Source of the DNA: an uncultured Flavobacteriaceae bacterium
GTDB lineage: Bacteria > Bacteroidota > Bacteroidia > Flavobacteriales > Flavobacteriaceae
Length of the DNA: 64,000 nt
Assembly (NCBI GenBank): GCA_943788695.1
Contig: CALSRG010000001.1
Coordinates: forward strand, 310,001 to 374,000
Direction: 5' to 3'
In this document: piece by piece, positions 10,445 to 19,694 of the stretch
How positions within the stretch are numbered: the stretch's first letter is position 1
How the letters are laid out: each line of letters begins with the position of its first letter
Program-made: the position numbers and the translations under genes
Notes under the pieces: generated by a model
Told to the model about the DNA's origin: nothing
Databases searched by the model: none
Seen by the model: only the letters and a program-made list of their open reading frames with translations

Positions 10445-11210
10445 AAATATTCAAAGAAAAGGTTGATCCATCAAATTGACCATAGGTATAATAACTGATC
10501 CAATCGCCAAGATTGTAATATTTCGATTGATCATTTAATGAGATGTCTAATGGCATATGGCGATGTCCAAAAATAAAAACATCTCTATGAGTTGTTTCAA
10601 GTTTCCGGCGACAATATTGTACCAACCATTCGCTGTCTTCACCCTCAAACTTAACATCCTCATCTCCCGAAATCAGTTTGTTTTTTACTGACAAGTATTG
10701 TGCTATACGCATCCCTATGTCAGGGTGAAGCCATCTGAAACACCATTTGAAAAATGGATTGCTCACAACCTTTTTAAAGCGCTTATAGCCCTTGTCTGAT
10801 GGGCCGAGACCATCGCCATGGCCGATAAAAAAATGTTTGTCTCCAATCAAAAATTCTTTTGGACTGTGAAACACTTTTATATTCAATTCTTCTTCAAAAT
10901 AACCGTTCATCCATAGGTCGTGATTTCCTGTAAAGAAATAAATAGATACTCCTGCGTCGGAGAGCTCGGCAAGTTTCCCCAGAACCCGTGTAAATCCTTT
11001 TGGGATCACTGTGTCGTATTCAAACCAAAAGTCAAACAAATCGCCAAGTAAAAACAAAGCACCAACATCGGATTTAATACTATTCAACCAAGCCACAAAT
11101 TGTATTTCTCTTGGTCGGCTTTCAGCCAAAGAGGGCGCTCCCAAATGGTTGTCCGAAGCAAAATAGGCTTGTTTGCCTTCGGGTAACGAAACAGTGATAA
11201 TGGGAGTCAT
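10437..11210 (-). CDS. lpxH: UDP-2,3-diacylglucosamine diphosphatase family protein (LpxH-like)
   Basis: This 257-aa calcineurin-type metallophosphoesterase has the five metal motifs: ASDNHLGA (D20, H22), LLGDLFDFW (G56-D57), TGNHDLW (G95-N96-H97-D98), IGHGDGLG and FGHRHMP. Family members cleave UDP-2,3-diacyl-GlcN to lipid X in lipid A synthesis at the inner face of the membrane. Bacteroidota encode this protein in the place of enterobacterial LpxH, and the specific substrate is inferred from family membership. It is followed on the same strand from a QueD-like gene, 14 bases away. Confidence 0.85.
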   Translation of the reverse strand: MTPIITVSLPEGKQAYFASDNHLGAPSLAESRPREIQFVAWLNSIKSDVGALFLLGDLFDFWFEYDTVIPKGFTRVLGKLAELSDAGVSIYFFTGNHDLWMNGYFEEELNIKVFHSPKEFLIGDKHFFIGHGDGLGPSDKGYKRFKKVVSNPFFKWCFRWLHPDIGMRIAQYLSVKNKLISGDEDVKFEGEDSEWLVQYCRRKLETTHRDVFIFGHRHMPLDISLNDQSKYYNLGDWISYYTYGQFDGSTFSLNIFK

Positions 11211-11224
11211 ATTAATAGCACGGC

Positions 11225-11677
11225 TTAAGTATTATCTGTCGACACCCATTCAGCAAAAGCGGTGTCGGTTTCTTGAAGTTTTACCGAAAAAAGACGAATG
11301 TTTTTGGGAAGATGCGCTGCAATGGTTTTGGCAAAATCGATTACCATACATTCGCTTGTTGGTTGATAATCGACCAATAAAACCTGATGCCCTTCTTTTT
11401 TTAAAGTTTCGGCCAATTGAACATGAGGTGTGTTTTTGTTGAATACGGTGACATGGTCAAACTTGTCAACAATTTCTTTATTAACAATCGTTTTAAGATC
11501 GCCAAAATCCATTACCATTCCTTGTTTTACATGTTCTGGATCGCTAATCGGAAGACCTATAACCGTTACTGAAAGTTTATAACTATGACCATGAACATTA
11601 CGGCATTTGCCATCATAACCATAAAGGGCATGACCTGTTTCGAAGGTAAATTGTTTGGTGATGCGAACCGTTTCCAT
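11225..11677 (-). CDS. queD: 6-carboxytetrahydropterin synthase (QueD/PTPS family)
   Basis: From the ATG at 11677 the product is 150 aa. A TTG six codons upstream is the only alternative and is less likely. Zinc ligands H16 (FETGHAL), H29 and H31 (NVHGHSY) and the catalytic-type Cys C25 are present, as is the conserved VMDFGDLK and a PTSECMVIDFAKTI segment. The family converts dihydroneopterin triphosphate to 6-carboxy-tetrahydropterin for queuosine or related 7-deazaguanines. The rest of the queuosine pathway is not in this window. Confidence 0.9.
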   Translation of the reverse strand: METVRITKQFTFETGHALYGYDGKCRNVHGHSYKLSVTVIGLPISDPEHVKQGMVMDFGDLKTIVNKEIVDKFDHVTVFNKNTPHVQLAETLKKEGHQVLLVDYQPTSECMVIDFAKTIAAHLPKNIRLFSVKLQETDTAFAEWVSTDNT

Positions 11678-11805
11678 CCTATTACTTTGATGCAAATTTA
11701 CATTTTTCTCAGTAAGAATGATTTAATGCCTATCAATTCTAATATTCGACTGTGAAAAACAGATGACACATTTTAGAATATTGTGTATATTGCGCCCCTA
11801 TTTAT

Positions 11806-11879
11806 GGGGCATTAGCTCAGCTGGCTAGAGCGTTTGGCTGGCAGCCAAAAGGTCATCGGTTCGACTCCGATATGCTCCA
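11806..11879 (+). tRNA. tRNA-Ala, anticodon GGC
   Basis: A complete 74-nt cloverleaf can be drawn by eye: acceptor stem GGGGCAT/ATGCTCC, D stem GCTC/GAGC, anticodon stem TTTGG/CCAAA, T stem ATCGG/CCGAT and discriminator A. The loop CTGGCAG gives anticodon GGC at 11840-11842, reading GCC and GCU alanine codons. The acceptor has the G3-U70 wobble pair, the major alanyl-tRNA synthetase identity element. CCA is not encoded. A strong terminator follows directly. Confidence 0.97.
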
Positions 11880-11883
11880 CGGC

Positions 11884-11925
11884 ATTATTCCCTAAAATAA
11901 ATTTTATTTTAGGGAATAATTTTTA
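11884..11925 (+). terminator. Rho-independent terminator after tRNA-Ala
   Basis: Two perfect 18-base inverted-repeat arms (11884-11901 and 11903-11920), each containing TTCCCTAAAATAA or its complement, are followed by a T-rich run. The innermost A/T pairs must open to form the loop. It lies 5 bases after the tRNA and 18 bases before the serine hydrolase start, so that gene probably depends on read-through or a promoter inside this short gap. Confidence 0.85.
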
Positions 11926-11942
11926 TATTAGATAATCCAATT

Positions 11943-13046
11943 ATGCATCTATTGAAAAAGTTTCTGCTGTTCATAATACTATCAATCATTTCGTGCTCTA
12001 AAGACGAAACTCAAATTAGCCAGCCTATAGTCAACAACATGTATTTCCCAAGCATAGATTCCGACCAATGGGAAACTATATCACCTGATGTGTTAAACTG
12101 GGATTCTATTGGAATTGGGAATCTATATGACTTTCTTGAACTCAATAACACTCGTGCTTTTATAGTTTTAAAAGATGGTAAAATCGTTTTAGAGAATTAT
12201 TGGGGCAACAACATTCAAAATACAGGTCCTTTTGATAAAAACTCAAATTGGTATTGGGCTTCTGCTGGAAAGACACTCACTGCCTTTTTAGTAGGAATCG
12301 CTCAAGACAATGGACTTTTGTCTGTGGAGGACAAAAGTGCTACATATCTTGGCAATGGTTGGACCAATTTAACAGCAAACCAAGAGAGTTTGATTAAAAT
12401 TAAGCACCAATTGACCATGACTACTGGTTTAGACTATGAAGTGGATGACCTTAATTGCACAACACCTAATTGCTTAAATTATAAAGACACTCCAGGAACA
12501 AGCTGGTTTTATCACAATGCTACCTATACCCTATTAAAAGATGTCATCGAAAACTCATCTCGGATTACATACAATGATTTTACCAACCAAAAAGTAAAAA
12601 TGAAAATTGGAATGGGTGGTAGTTGGATTCAATCAAACTATAATAATATTTACTGGAGCACCTCACGGGATATGGCTAGGTTTGGGTTGTTGATATTAAA
12701 TGAAGGTGTGTGGGATGAGCAAGTGATTTTGAATGATGCAAATTATTTTTCAAATATGATAAATACATCTCAACAAATTAATGAATCCTGTGGATATCTT
12801 TGGTGGCTCAATGGTAAAGATAGTTTGATTCCTCCAGGCATAACGATTCCAATACAGACTTCTTTGGCCTCCAACGCGCCTGATGATTTAATTGCAGGTA
12901 TGGGTAAAAACGGTCAATACCTCGATGTTATTCCTAGTCAAAATCTAGTAATAATTCGTATGGGTGAAGCTCCTAATGCCGATAATTTAGTCCCCATTAA
13001 TTTCCACAACGAAATGTGGAGTTATTTAAACGATATTTTATTCTAA
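11943..13046 (+). CDS. Serine hydrolase lipoprotein (beta-lactamase / class C fold)
   Basis: This 367-aa protein has a lipoprotein signal peptide ending SIISC (C18), so it is likely anchored in the cell envelope. The penicillin-binding/beta-lactamase-fold catalytic motifs are S107-A-G-K110 (SxxK) and Y190-H-N192 (YxN), with a late GMGKNGQYLDVIP stretch in the position of the third motif. Family members include esterases, D-amino peptidases and 6-aminohexanoate-dimer hydrolase-like enzymes; the substrate is unknown. It is more AT-rich than the following operon. It lies between tRNA-Ala and an orphan tRNA-like 3' end, which hints at insertion next to the tRNA. Confidence 0.85.
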   Translation: MHLLKKFLLFIILSIISCSKDETQISQPIVNNMYFPSIDSDQWETISPDVLNWDSIGIGNLYDFLELNNTRAFIVLKDGKIVLENYWGNNIQNTGPFDKNSNWYWASAGKTLTAFLVGIAQDNGLLSVEDKSATYLGNGWTNLTANQESLIKIKHQLTMTTGLDYEVDDLNCTTPNCLNYKDTPGTSWFYHNATYTLLKDVIENSSRITYNDFTNQKVKMKIGMGGSWIQSNYNNIYWSTSRDMARFGLLILNEGVWDEQVILNDANYFSNMINTSQQINESCGYLWWLNGKDSLIPPGITIPIQTSLASNAPDDLIAGMGKNGQYLDVIPSQNLVIIRMGEAPNADNLVPINFHNEMWSYLNDILF

Positions 13047-13070
13047 TAATTCTAAATCCGCCCCAAAATA

Positions 13071-13097
13071 GTTCGACTTCACTCCCCTCTGCTCCAC
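13071..13097 (+). other. Orphan tRNA/tmRNA 3'-end-like remnant
   Basis: The stretch contains GTTCGACT (T-loop-like, 13071-13078) and TGCTCCAC (acceptor-end-like, 13090-13097), both identical to parts of the tRNA-Ala 3' end 1.2 kb upstream but spaced 11 instead of 6 bases apart. It is immediately followed by a terminator, as a tRNA or tmRNA gene would be. No 5' half can be found. It could be a decayed attachment site or a diverged gene tail, or it could be chance. Confidence 0.35.
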
Positions 13098-13128
13098 AAA
13101 AAAACCCACTCAATGAGTGGGTTTTTTG
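13098..13128 (+). terminator. Rho-independent terminator
   Basis: CCCACTCA (13105-13112) pairs with TGAGTGGG (13114-13121); the inner bases open to make the loop. The stem is flanked by A-runs and T6, so it can work on both strands. It terminates the serine hydrolase transcript and insulates the downstream peptidase operon. Confidence 0.85.
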
Positions 13129-13203
13129 TTTTAAAGAGAATGCAATATCAATATTGGGTTATTGGACAAAAATTTAGCTATCTTAGTTACTTTCACTAAA
13201 GTT

Positions 13204-14541
13204 ATGAAATACCTATTTTTTCTATTATTAAATTTATCATTTACCGCAAATGCTCAATTGATTTTAACAGAACGCGCGCGCGCAGCGGTGATAGATGAGA
13301 TTCTAAATGAACGCTTCGAAACCCTCTTGCCAAAACTTATGGATCGCACTGGTATCGATATGTGGGTGCTGATTTCGAGAGAATACAACGAAGACCCCGT
13401 TCTCAAAAATATGCTTCCTGCAACCTGGCTCAATGCACGCCGAAGAACCATTATTCTCTTCTACAGAAATATAAAAAAAGGCACAATAGACAAGTTGGCC
13501 GTTGCTCGATATAATTTCGGGGACAATATTATTTCTGCTTGGGACAAAGACAAGCAGCCGAATCAATGGTTGCGGTTAATGGAATTGATAGCAGAGCGCA
13601 ATCCTGAAAAAATTGGATTAAATTATTCCGATAATTTCAATATAACCGACGGCTTAGACCATACTGATTACAAAGAATTTATGAGCTATTTGCCTAAAAA
13701 ATTTAAAGAGCGTGTTGTATCAGCACAACCATTAGCTACCGCTTGGATCGAAACGAGAACAGAGCGCGAAATGGCCATATACAGTCACTTAGTGAATATC
13801 ACTCACGGAATTATTGCCGAGGCTTTTTCTGAAAAAGTCATCACTCCTGGAATAACAACCACTACGGATGTGGAGTGGTGGATGCGTGACAAAGTGACCC
13901 AACTTGGTCTTGAAACTTGGTTCCACCCTTCTGTTGACATTCAGCGCTCCAATGAGGTCATGGGCGACCACCTTTATGCCTTTTCTAATCGCCCTGAAGA
14001 AAATATCATTCTTCCTGGTGATTTGGTGCATTGTGATTTTGGCATTACTTATCTGAGACTGAATACAGACTGTCAAGAATTGGTATATGTGTTAAAGCCT
14101 TTTGAAATCGAGCCGCCAGAATTTTTAATCGATGCATTGAATAAAGGCAACCGTTTACAAGATCTGTTGACTTCGAATTTTAAAGAAGGGGACTCTGGTA
14201 ATACCATATTGAAAAACACTTTAGATCAAGCCAAGTCTGAGGGCCTTCGCCCGTCTGTTTACACCCACCCATTAGGCAGCTACGGCCATTCTTCAGGACC
14301 AACCATCGGCATGTGGGACGCTCAGGACGGCGTGCCAGTTAATGGCGACTATCCCTTACATCGCAATACGGTTTATGCCATTGAATTAAATACCACTGTT
14401 TATATCGAAGCCTGGCAGCGTGACATCAGAGTTATGCTCGAAGAAGCAGGGTTTTATGGCAAAGACGGTTTTAGATATGTCAGTGGTCGTCAAACCAAAC
14501 TCCTAACCATTCCGAGAACCAAAAACCATTTAAGCGAATAA
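13204..14541 (+). CDS. M24 family metallopeptidase (Xaa-Pro aminopeptidase-like), exported
   Basis: Starting at the ATG at 13204 the product is 445 aa with a cleavable signal peptide (MKYLFFLLLNLSFTANAQ). The frame is open from 13162, but the earlier start would bury the signal sequence. The pita-bread metal ligands appear in order: Asp near residue 278 (HCDFGITY), Asp in NTDCQ, His in LGSYGHSSGP, Glu in YAIELNT and Glu in VMLEEAG. The enzyme probably trims dipeptides or prolyl peptides in the periplasm. It heads an operon in which the next gene starts 10 bases after its stop. Codons 16-23 contain an alternating CG tract encoding RARA. Confidence 0.88.
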   Translation: MKYLFFLLLNLSFTANAQLILTERARAAVIDEILNERFETLLPKLMDRTGIDMWVLISREYNEDPVLKNMLPATWLNARRRTIILFYRNIKKGTIDKLAVARYNFGDNIISAWDKDKQPNQWLRLMELIAERNPEKIGLNYSDNFNITDGLDHTDYKEFMSYLPKKFKERVVSAQPLATAWIETRTEREMAIYSHLVNITHGIIAEAFSEKVITPGITTTTDVEWWMRDKVTQLGLETWFHPSVDIQRSNEVMGDHLYAFSNRPEENIILPGDLVHCDFGITYLRLNTDCQELVYVLKPFEIEPPEFLIDALNKGNRLQDLLTSNFKEGDSGNTILKNTLDQAKSEGLRPSVYTHPLGSYGHSSGPTIGMWDAQDGVPVNGDYPLHRNTVYAIELNTTVYIEAWQRDIRVMLEEAGFYGKDGFRYVSGRQTKLLTIPRTKNHLSE

Positions 14542-14551
14542 TTTATATCTT

Positions 14552-16954
14552 ATGATGACCCGATTTTTCATATTTTCATTTGTCTTATTTTCTCAATTGG
14601 TCACAGCGCAGCCAGACCTCAGCAAAGCCACAACAGCTTTTTCTGGGTATTTTGATTTCTATTATTTCGGAGGTACAGACCAAATTTTTATTGAAGTAGA
14701 GCGCCTCAATGAGGAGTTTTTATATGTCAATGCACTTAGCCAGGGACTAGGGAGTAACGACATAGGCTTGGATCGTGGACAACTTGGTAGCACCCAAGTG
14801 GTCTACTTTGAAAAAGCTGGCAATAAATTACTATTGGTTCAGCCCAATTTAGAATATCGTGCGATTACCGACAACGCTGCAGAAAAAAAATCTGTTCGAG
14901 AAGCCTTTGCAAAGTCTGTTCTATTTGGTTTTCCCATTGTCAAAAAAACTGCCAAGGGCTATTTGATTGATCTCACGCCTTTCATCATGCAAGACTCCCA
15001 TGGCGTAACAGACCGATTAAAAGGAGCTGGTCAGGGCAGCTACAGTTTAGACAAAAGTCGTTCGGCTTTAGTCTTGGATCAAACCAAGGCCTTTCCTAAA
15101 AATGTAGAATTTGACGCCTTACTGACTTTTAGTGGAAACGCTTCGGGTAGGTATATTCAATCGGTTGCACCGAATCCCAATTTTGTCACAACCTATCAGC
15201 ACCATTCTTTTATTGAGCTTCCTGATGATCAATTTGAGCAGCGGAATTACGATCCACGAAGCGGCAGCTATCCTTTTTCTTATATGGATTATGCCACTCC
15301 AGTAAATCAGTCCATCACCAAACGTTATATCGCACGCCATCGATTAGAAAAGAAATTTCCAACACAAGAAATTAGCGAAGCCGTTGAGCCCATTATCTAT
15401 TACCTCGATCCAGGCACCCCTGAGCCGGTACGTTCAGCCTTGATCGAAGGTGCTCGTTGGTGGAATCAAGCCTTTGAAGCGGCAGGTTATAAAGATGCTT
15501 TTCAGGTTAGAATGCTGCCAGAAGATGCTGATCCTTTGGACATCCGTTACAATGTGATTCAATGGGTACACCGTTCCACTCGTGGCTGGAGTTATGGCGC
15601 CAGTGTGGCCGATCCGCGTACAGGCGAGATCATCAAAGGACATGTGAGTTTGGGAAGCCTTCGCATCCGTCAAGATTATCTTATTGCTCAAGGATTAACC
15701 AAAGCACCTTTTGCAGATAATGGTCCAGGCGACGTAGCGATGATGGATTTGGCATTAGCCAGAATCCGACAGCTTTCTGCCCATGAAGTTGGACATACCC
15801 TTGGGTTTCAGCACAATTTTGCCGCTAGCAGCAATAACCGCGCGTCAGTAATGGATTATCCTCACCCATTGGTATCTCTAAAAAATGATGTCATAGTTTT
15901 TGACGATGCTTATGACACTGGAATTGGCGCATGGGACAGAACCACTGTAGCTTATGCATATTCGGATTTTGCAGATGGGACTGATGAATTAACCGCTCTA
16001 GATAACATTCTCAAGGCGGCACACGATCAAGGTTTAAGATATATTTCAGATAGTGACGCTAGAGCCTCTGGTGGTGCACATCCATACGCCCATTTATGGG
16101 ACGGAGGTGCTTCGGCTTCTGAGGAATTATTACGCATTATGGAAGTGCGTCAAAAAGCCATTGATCAATTCTCAATAGACAACATCAAAAAAGGTGAAGC
16201 CATGGCTGTTTTAGAAGACGTGTTTGCGCCCATTTATTTCTTCCATCGCTATCAAACAGAAGCCGCATCTAAACTTATAGGAGGTGTAGATTACAACTAT
16301 GCCACAAAAGAAGACCTTCAAACACCAACGGTGGTTTCTGTGAATCAGCAAAGAGCAGCTTTGTCGGCCATTTTATCGACCTTAAGCGCCGATGCACTTG
16401 CCATACCGAAGGAAAAATTATTCTTATTCCCTCCACGCTCGCCAGGTTATAGCCGGTCACGAGAAAGTTTTAAAAGTCATCTTGGTCCAATTTTCGACCC
16501 GATGGGCGCCGCAGCAACAGCAGCCGATTTTACTTTGGGATTTCTATTCCATCCCGAAAGAGCATCCCGTTTGGTTGCTCAAAAAGCACAAGACGACAAT
16601 CAAATGGATGTAGACGAATTGGTTTCAACCACCTTGAATTATGTTAAAAAAACCACCTACAAGGATCCTTATTTACAAGAAGTTCAAAACAGCATCAATG
16701 CGCAAATATTGAGTCATTTGTTCACTTTGAGTCAAGACGAAAGTGCTTATGTCCAAGTATCTTTTGATATCATGTCAGGGCTGAAAACATTCCGATCAGA
16801 ACTTAGTGCATCAAAAAAAATGACAGAAGACCAACAGTTTCTCGCCAATTTGATAGACCGTTTTCTCAAAAATCCAAGTGCCTTTAAAGCATTACAGAGT
16901 CCAAACATTCCTGATGGCTCGCCTATTGGAAGTGATTGGTGTGCCTTTAATTAA
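14552..16954 (+). CDS. Zinc-dependent metalloprotease, DUF5117/DUF5118 type
   Basis: This 800-aa exported protein has a signal peptide ending VTAQP. The metzincin zinc site is H411-E-V-G-H415 with H421 (HEVGHTLGFQHN), followed by a Met-turn-like SVMDYPHP (M434). The arrangement of a large beta-rich N-terminal region (DUF5117-like), the mid-chain protease domain and a long C-terminal helical region is characteristic of these Bacteroidota proteases. The physiological substrate is unknown. Spacing of 10-11 bases to both neighbours places it in the M24-protease-amidohydrolase operon, suggesting successive steps in extracellular peptide use. Confidence 0.87.
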   Translation: MMTRFFIFSFVLFSQLVTAQPDLSKATTAFSGYFDFYYFGGTDQIFIEVERLNEEFLYVNALSQGLGSNDIGLDRGQLGSTQVVYFEKAGNKLLLVQPNLEYRAITDNAAEKKSVREAFAKSVLFGFPIVKKTAKGYLIDLTPFIMQDSHGVTDRLKGAGQGSYSLDKSRSALVLDQTKAFPKNVEFDALLTFSGNASGRYIQSVAPNPNFVTTYQHHSFIELPDDQFEQRNYDPRSGSYPFSYMDYATPVNQSITKRYIARHRLEKKFPTQEISEAVEPIIYYLDPGTPEPVRSALIEGARWWNQAFEAAGYKDAFQVRMLPEDADPLDIRYNVIQWVHRSTRGWSYGASVADPRTGEIIKGHVSLGSLRIRQDYLIAQGLTKAPFADNGPGDVAMMDLALARIRQLSAHEVGHTLGFQHNFAASSNNRASVMDYPHPLVSLKNDVIVFDDAYDTGIGAWDRTTVAYAYSDFADGTDELTALDNILKAAHDQGLRYISDSDARASGGAHPYAHLWDGGASASEELLRIMEVRQKAIDQFSIDNIKKGEAMAVLEDVFAPIYFFHRYQTEAASKLIGGVDYNYATKEDLQTPTVVSVNQQRAALSAILSTLSADALAIPKEKLFLFPPRSPGYSRSRESFKSHLGPIFDPMGAAATAADFTLGFLFHPERASRLVAQKAQDDNQMDVDELVSTTLNYVKKTTYKDPYLQEVQNSINAQILSHLFTLSQDESAYVQVSFDIMSGLKTFRSELSASKKMTEDQQFLANLIDRFLKNPSAFKALQSPNIPDGSPIGSDWCAFN

Positions 16955-16965
16955 TTCAACGTATT

Positions 16966-18549
16966 ATGAAACAAATCAAATTACTCATTTTTGCCCTTTC
17001 AATATCATTTGTCTTGCAGGCGCAGGACAATTATTTGGGCGATGGACCTTTCAACCAATTGATCATTCGAGGGGTCACCTTGATTAATGGCGATGGATCG
17101 CCGCCACGAGGACCAGTAGATATTGTCGTAGAAAATAATATCATTAAAAAAATTCAAGTCATCGGTTATCCTGGTGTCCCAATAAATGAATCTTATCGGC
17201 CTAAACTCCAAGAAGGTGGCCGTGAATTGGATGCCAATGGAATGTACCTCATGCCTGGTTTTGTTGACATGCACGGTCATATCGGCGGAAAAGCACAAGG
17301 TGCAGAATGGGATTATGTATTTAAATTATGGATGGCTCATGGGGTCACCACTGTTCGTGAACCTAGTGGCCGTGGAATCGATTATACCTTAGACCTTAAA
17401 GAACGTTCAGCCAATAACAGCATCGTTGCGCCACGAATTTTTTCATACACGGCTTTTGGACAAACATCAAAAGCATTCAACCCGCTAAATGACGCGCCTA
17501 TTTCTACACCCGAAATGGCAAGGACATGGGTTCGTGCCAATGCAAAACGAGGTGCTGATGGGATCAAATTTTTTGGCGCAGAGCCTGATATTATGGCTGC
17601 TGCGTTGGATGAAAATAAAACCCTGGGGTTAGGCTCTGCCTGTCACCATGCGCAATTGAGTGTTGCCCGATGGAACGTTCTTAATTCTGCACGCGCTGGA
17701 CTCACCAGCATGGAGCATTGGTATGGATTACCCGAAGCGCTTTTTGAAGACCGGACTGTTCAAAATTATCCGCTTGACTATAACTACCAAAACGAACAAG
17801 ACCGTTTCGAAGCAGCGGGAGAGCTCTGGTCTCAAGCTGCCGCTCCACATTCAGATCATTGGAATGCTGTGATGAACGAGCTACTTGATTTAGATTTTAC
17901 CCTTGATCCTACTTTTAATATTTATGATGCGAATCGCGATTTGCAGCGCGCCCGACGCGCAGAATGGCATGAAGATTATACACTGCCATCTCTTTGGAAG
18001 TTTTTCGAACCAAGTAAAATTTCTCATGGAAGTTATTGGCATTATTGGGGCACAGAACAAGAAGTAAGTTGGAAAAAGAATTTTCAACTTTGGATGACAT
18101 TTGTCAATGAATATAAAAATCGTGGCGGTCGTGTGACCACAGGATCAGACTCGGGCTATATTTATCAACTGTATGGATTTGCCTACATTAGAGAACTAGA
18201 GCTTCTTAGAGAGGCTGGTTTTCATCCTTTGGAAGTGATTCGTTCGGCGACGCTTAACGGAGCCGAGGCTTTGAAAATTGATGATAAAATTGGTAGCGTG
18301 CAAATTGGGAAATTGGCCGATTTTGTAATTGTAGAGGAAAATCCTTTAGCCAACTTAAAGTCACTCTATGGCACTGGAGCGATCAAACTAACTGATGACA
18401 ATGAAATTGTTCGAGTAGGTGGTGTAAAATATACCATTAAAGACGGCATCATTTATGATGCCAAACGACTACTAGCAGATGTAAAGGCTATGGTAGATGA
18501 AGAAAAAATGAAAACAAATTGGGAGCTGAAACAACCAGGTAATGAATAA
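16966..18549 (+). CDS. Exported amidohydrolase family protein
   Basis: This 527-aa protein has a signal peptide (MKQIKLLIFALSISFVLQAQ). The amidohydrolase metal motif H103-G-H105 lies in PGFVDMHGHIGG, with a later His in SACHHAQLS, an EHWYG segment and an Asp in TGSDSGYIYQ. The C-terminal GSVQIGKLADFVIVEENPL closes the composite beta-sandwich, typical of imidazolonepropionase or prolidase-like members. The exact substrate (cyclic peptide, hydantoin or prolyl dipeptide) cannot be told. It starts 11 bases after the protease and its stop overlaps the GH53 start by 8 bases. Confidence 0.87.
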   Translation: MKQIKLLIFALSISFVLQAQDNYLGDGPFNQLIIRGVTLINGDGSPPRGPVDIVVENNIIKKIQVIGYPGVPINESYRPKLQEGGRELDANGMYLMPGFVDMHGHIGGKAQGAEWDYVFKLWMAHGVTTVREPSGRGIDYTLDLKERSANNSIVAPRIFSYTAFGQTSKAFNPLNDAPISTPEMARTWVRANAKRGADGIKFFGAEPDIMAAALDENKTLGLGSACHHAQLSVARWNVLNSARAGLTSMEHWYGLPEALFEDRTVQNYPLDYNYQNEQDRFEAAGELWSQAAAPHSDHWNAVMNELLDLDFTLDPTFNIYDANRDLQRARRAEWHEDYTLPSLWKFFEPSKISHGSYWHYWGTEQEVSWKKNFQLWMTFVNEYKNRGGRVTTGSDSGYIYQLYGFAYIRELELLREAGFHPLEVIRSATLNGAEALKIDDKIGSVQIGKLADFVIVEENPLANLKSLYGTGAIKLTDDNEIVRVGGVKYTIKDGIIYDAKRLLADVKAMVDEEKMKTNWELKQPGNE

Positions 18550-19681
18550 GATAGAACTGAGGGTTTGGCTATGTCTGACTCCGCTCCTTTCGATATTGTC
18601 TTGTGACAAGCAAGAAGATTTGACAGTTCTAACTCCAGATCCGCCTAACGAAGATATTAGCTTTTATAAAGGAGCCGATCTTTCTTATGTCAATGAAATG
18701 ATCGATTGTAATGCTGTTTATTATAATTCCTACAATGTTGTTCAAGATCCTTTCGAGATTTTTGATGATGCCGGAGCAAACCTCATAAGAACAAGGTTAT
18801 GGCATAATCCCACATGGACAAATTATTCGAATTTTGAAGATGTCAAATTAACGATTTCTAAAGCCCTCTCAAGGGGCATGCGCTCACTCCTAGATTTTCA
18901 TTATTCCGACACTTGGGCCGACCCATCACATCAACTGGTTCCATCTGCCTGGGCTGAGGTGGTTAACAATAGGCCTGTGCTCGGTGATTCTTTGTATAAT
19001 TATACTTTCGCTGTCTTACAAAAACTAAAAAACGCCAACGCCTTGCCAAACATCGTTCAAATTGGTAATGAAACTAATGCGATGATTTTACAGGAAGGTT
19101 CTCCTATTTGGCCTATTGATTGGGCGCGCAATGCCTATTTACTCAATAAAGGAATAGCAGCTGTCAAAGATTTTTCACAAGCTAATAATGTCAATATTGA
19201 GATTATGCTACATATTGCTCAACCCGAAAATGGATTATGGTGGTTTGAACAAGCCGAAAACAGCGGCGTTACAGATTATGATTGGATAGGATTGTCTTAT
19301 TATCCACGATGGTCCGACTATAATATAGAAACCTTAGGAAGTGCTATAGAGACACTAATAGCGACATATGGCAAAAGACTCATGATTGTTGAAACTGCTT
19401 ATCCTTATACACTACAAGATGTTGATGATGCCAATAATGTTTTAGGTGAAAGTGCCTTAGTTAGCGGCTATCCAGCTTCTGATCAAGGCCAATTTGACTA
19501 TTTAATTGCCCTCACTGAAACTGTTTCTGAAGCTGGTGGCGAAGGGATTGTTTATTGGGAACCTGCATGGATTTCAACCGATTGTTTTACCCTATGGGGA
19601 CAAGGCTCTCATTGGGATAATGCAACGCTGTTCAACCATCAGCGCAAACCTACCCTTGGGATGTCATGGTATTCTAATTAA
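18542..19681 (+). CDS. GH53 arabinogalactan endo-beta-1,4-galactanase, lipoprotein
   Basis: The 379-aa product has a lipoprotein signal ending ILSC (C21). GH53 hallmarks are KGADLSYVNEM, the FDDAGANLIRTRLWHNP strand and DFHYSDTWADPSHQ. The acid/base is E177 (QIGNETN) and the nucleophile E284 (IVETAYPYT). GH53 enzymes cut beta-1,4-galactan side chains of pectin. There is no SusC/SusD pair nearby. Its 8-base overlap with an amidohydrolase in a peptidase operon is unusual, since GH53 genes normally sit in galactan utilisation loci. Confidence 0.93.
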   Translation: MNKIELRVWLCLTPLLSILSCDKQEDLTVLTPDPPNEDISFYKGADLSYVNEMIDCNAVYYNSYNVVQDPFEIFDDAGANLIRTRLWHNPTWTNYSNFEDVKLTISKALSRGMRSLLDFHYSDTWADPSHQLVPSAWAEVVNNRPVLGDSLYNYTFAVLQKLKNANALPNIVQIGNETNAMILQEGSPIWPIDWARNAYLLNKGIAAVKDFSQANNVNIEIMLHIAQPENGLWWFEQAENSGVTDYDWIGLSYYPRWSDYNIETLGSAIETLIATYGKRLMIVETAYPYTLQDVDDANNVLGESALVSGYPASDQGQFDYLIALTETVSEAGGEGIVYWEPAWISTDCFTLWGQGSHWDNATLFNHQRKPTLGMSWYSN

Positions 19682-19694
19682 ATTTATTTTAAAG

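Noticed and set aside
13272..13284. Alternating CG tract at the start of the M24 peptidase
   Set aside because: It simply encodes Arg-Ala-Arg-Ala within the mature protein and is too short to argue for Z-DNA or a regulatory role.
19506..19694. Upstream extension of the GNAT gene inside GH53
   Set aside because: The codons overlap GH53 catalytic-domain coding in another frame, and the GNAT fold begins at the ATG at 19695.
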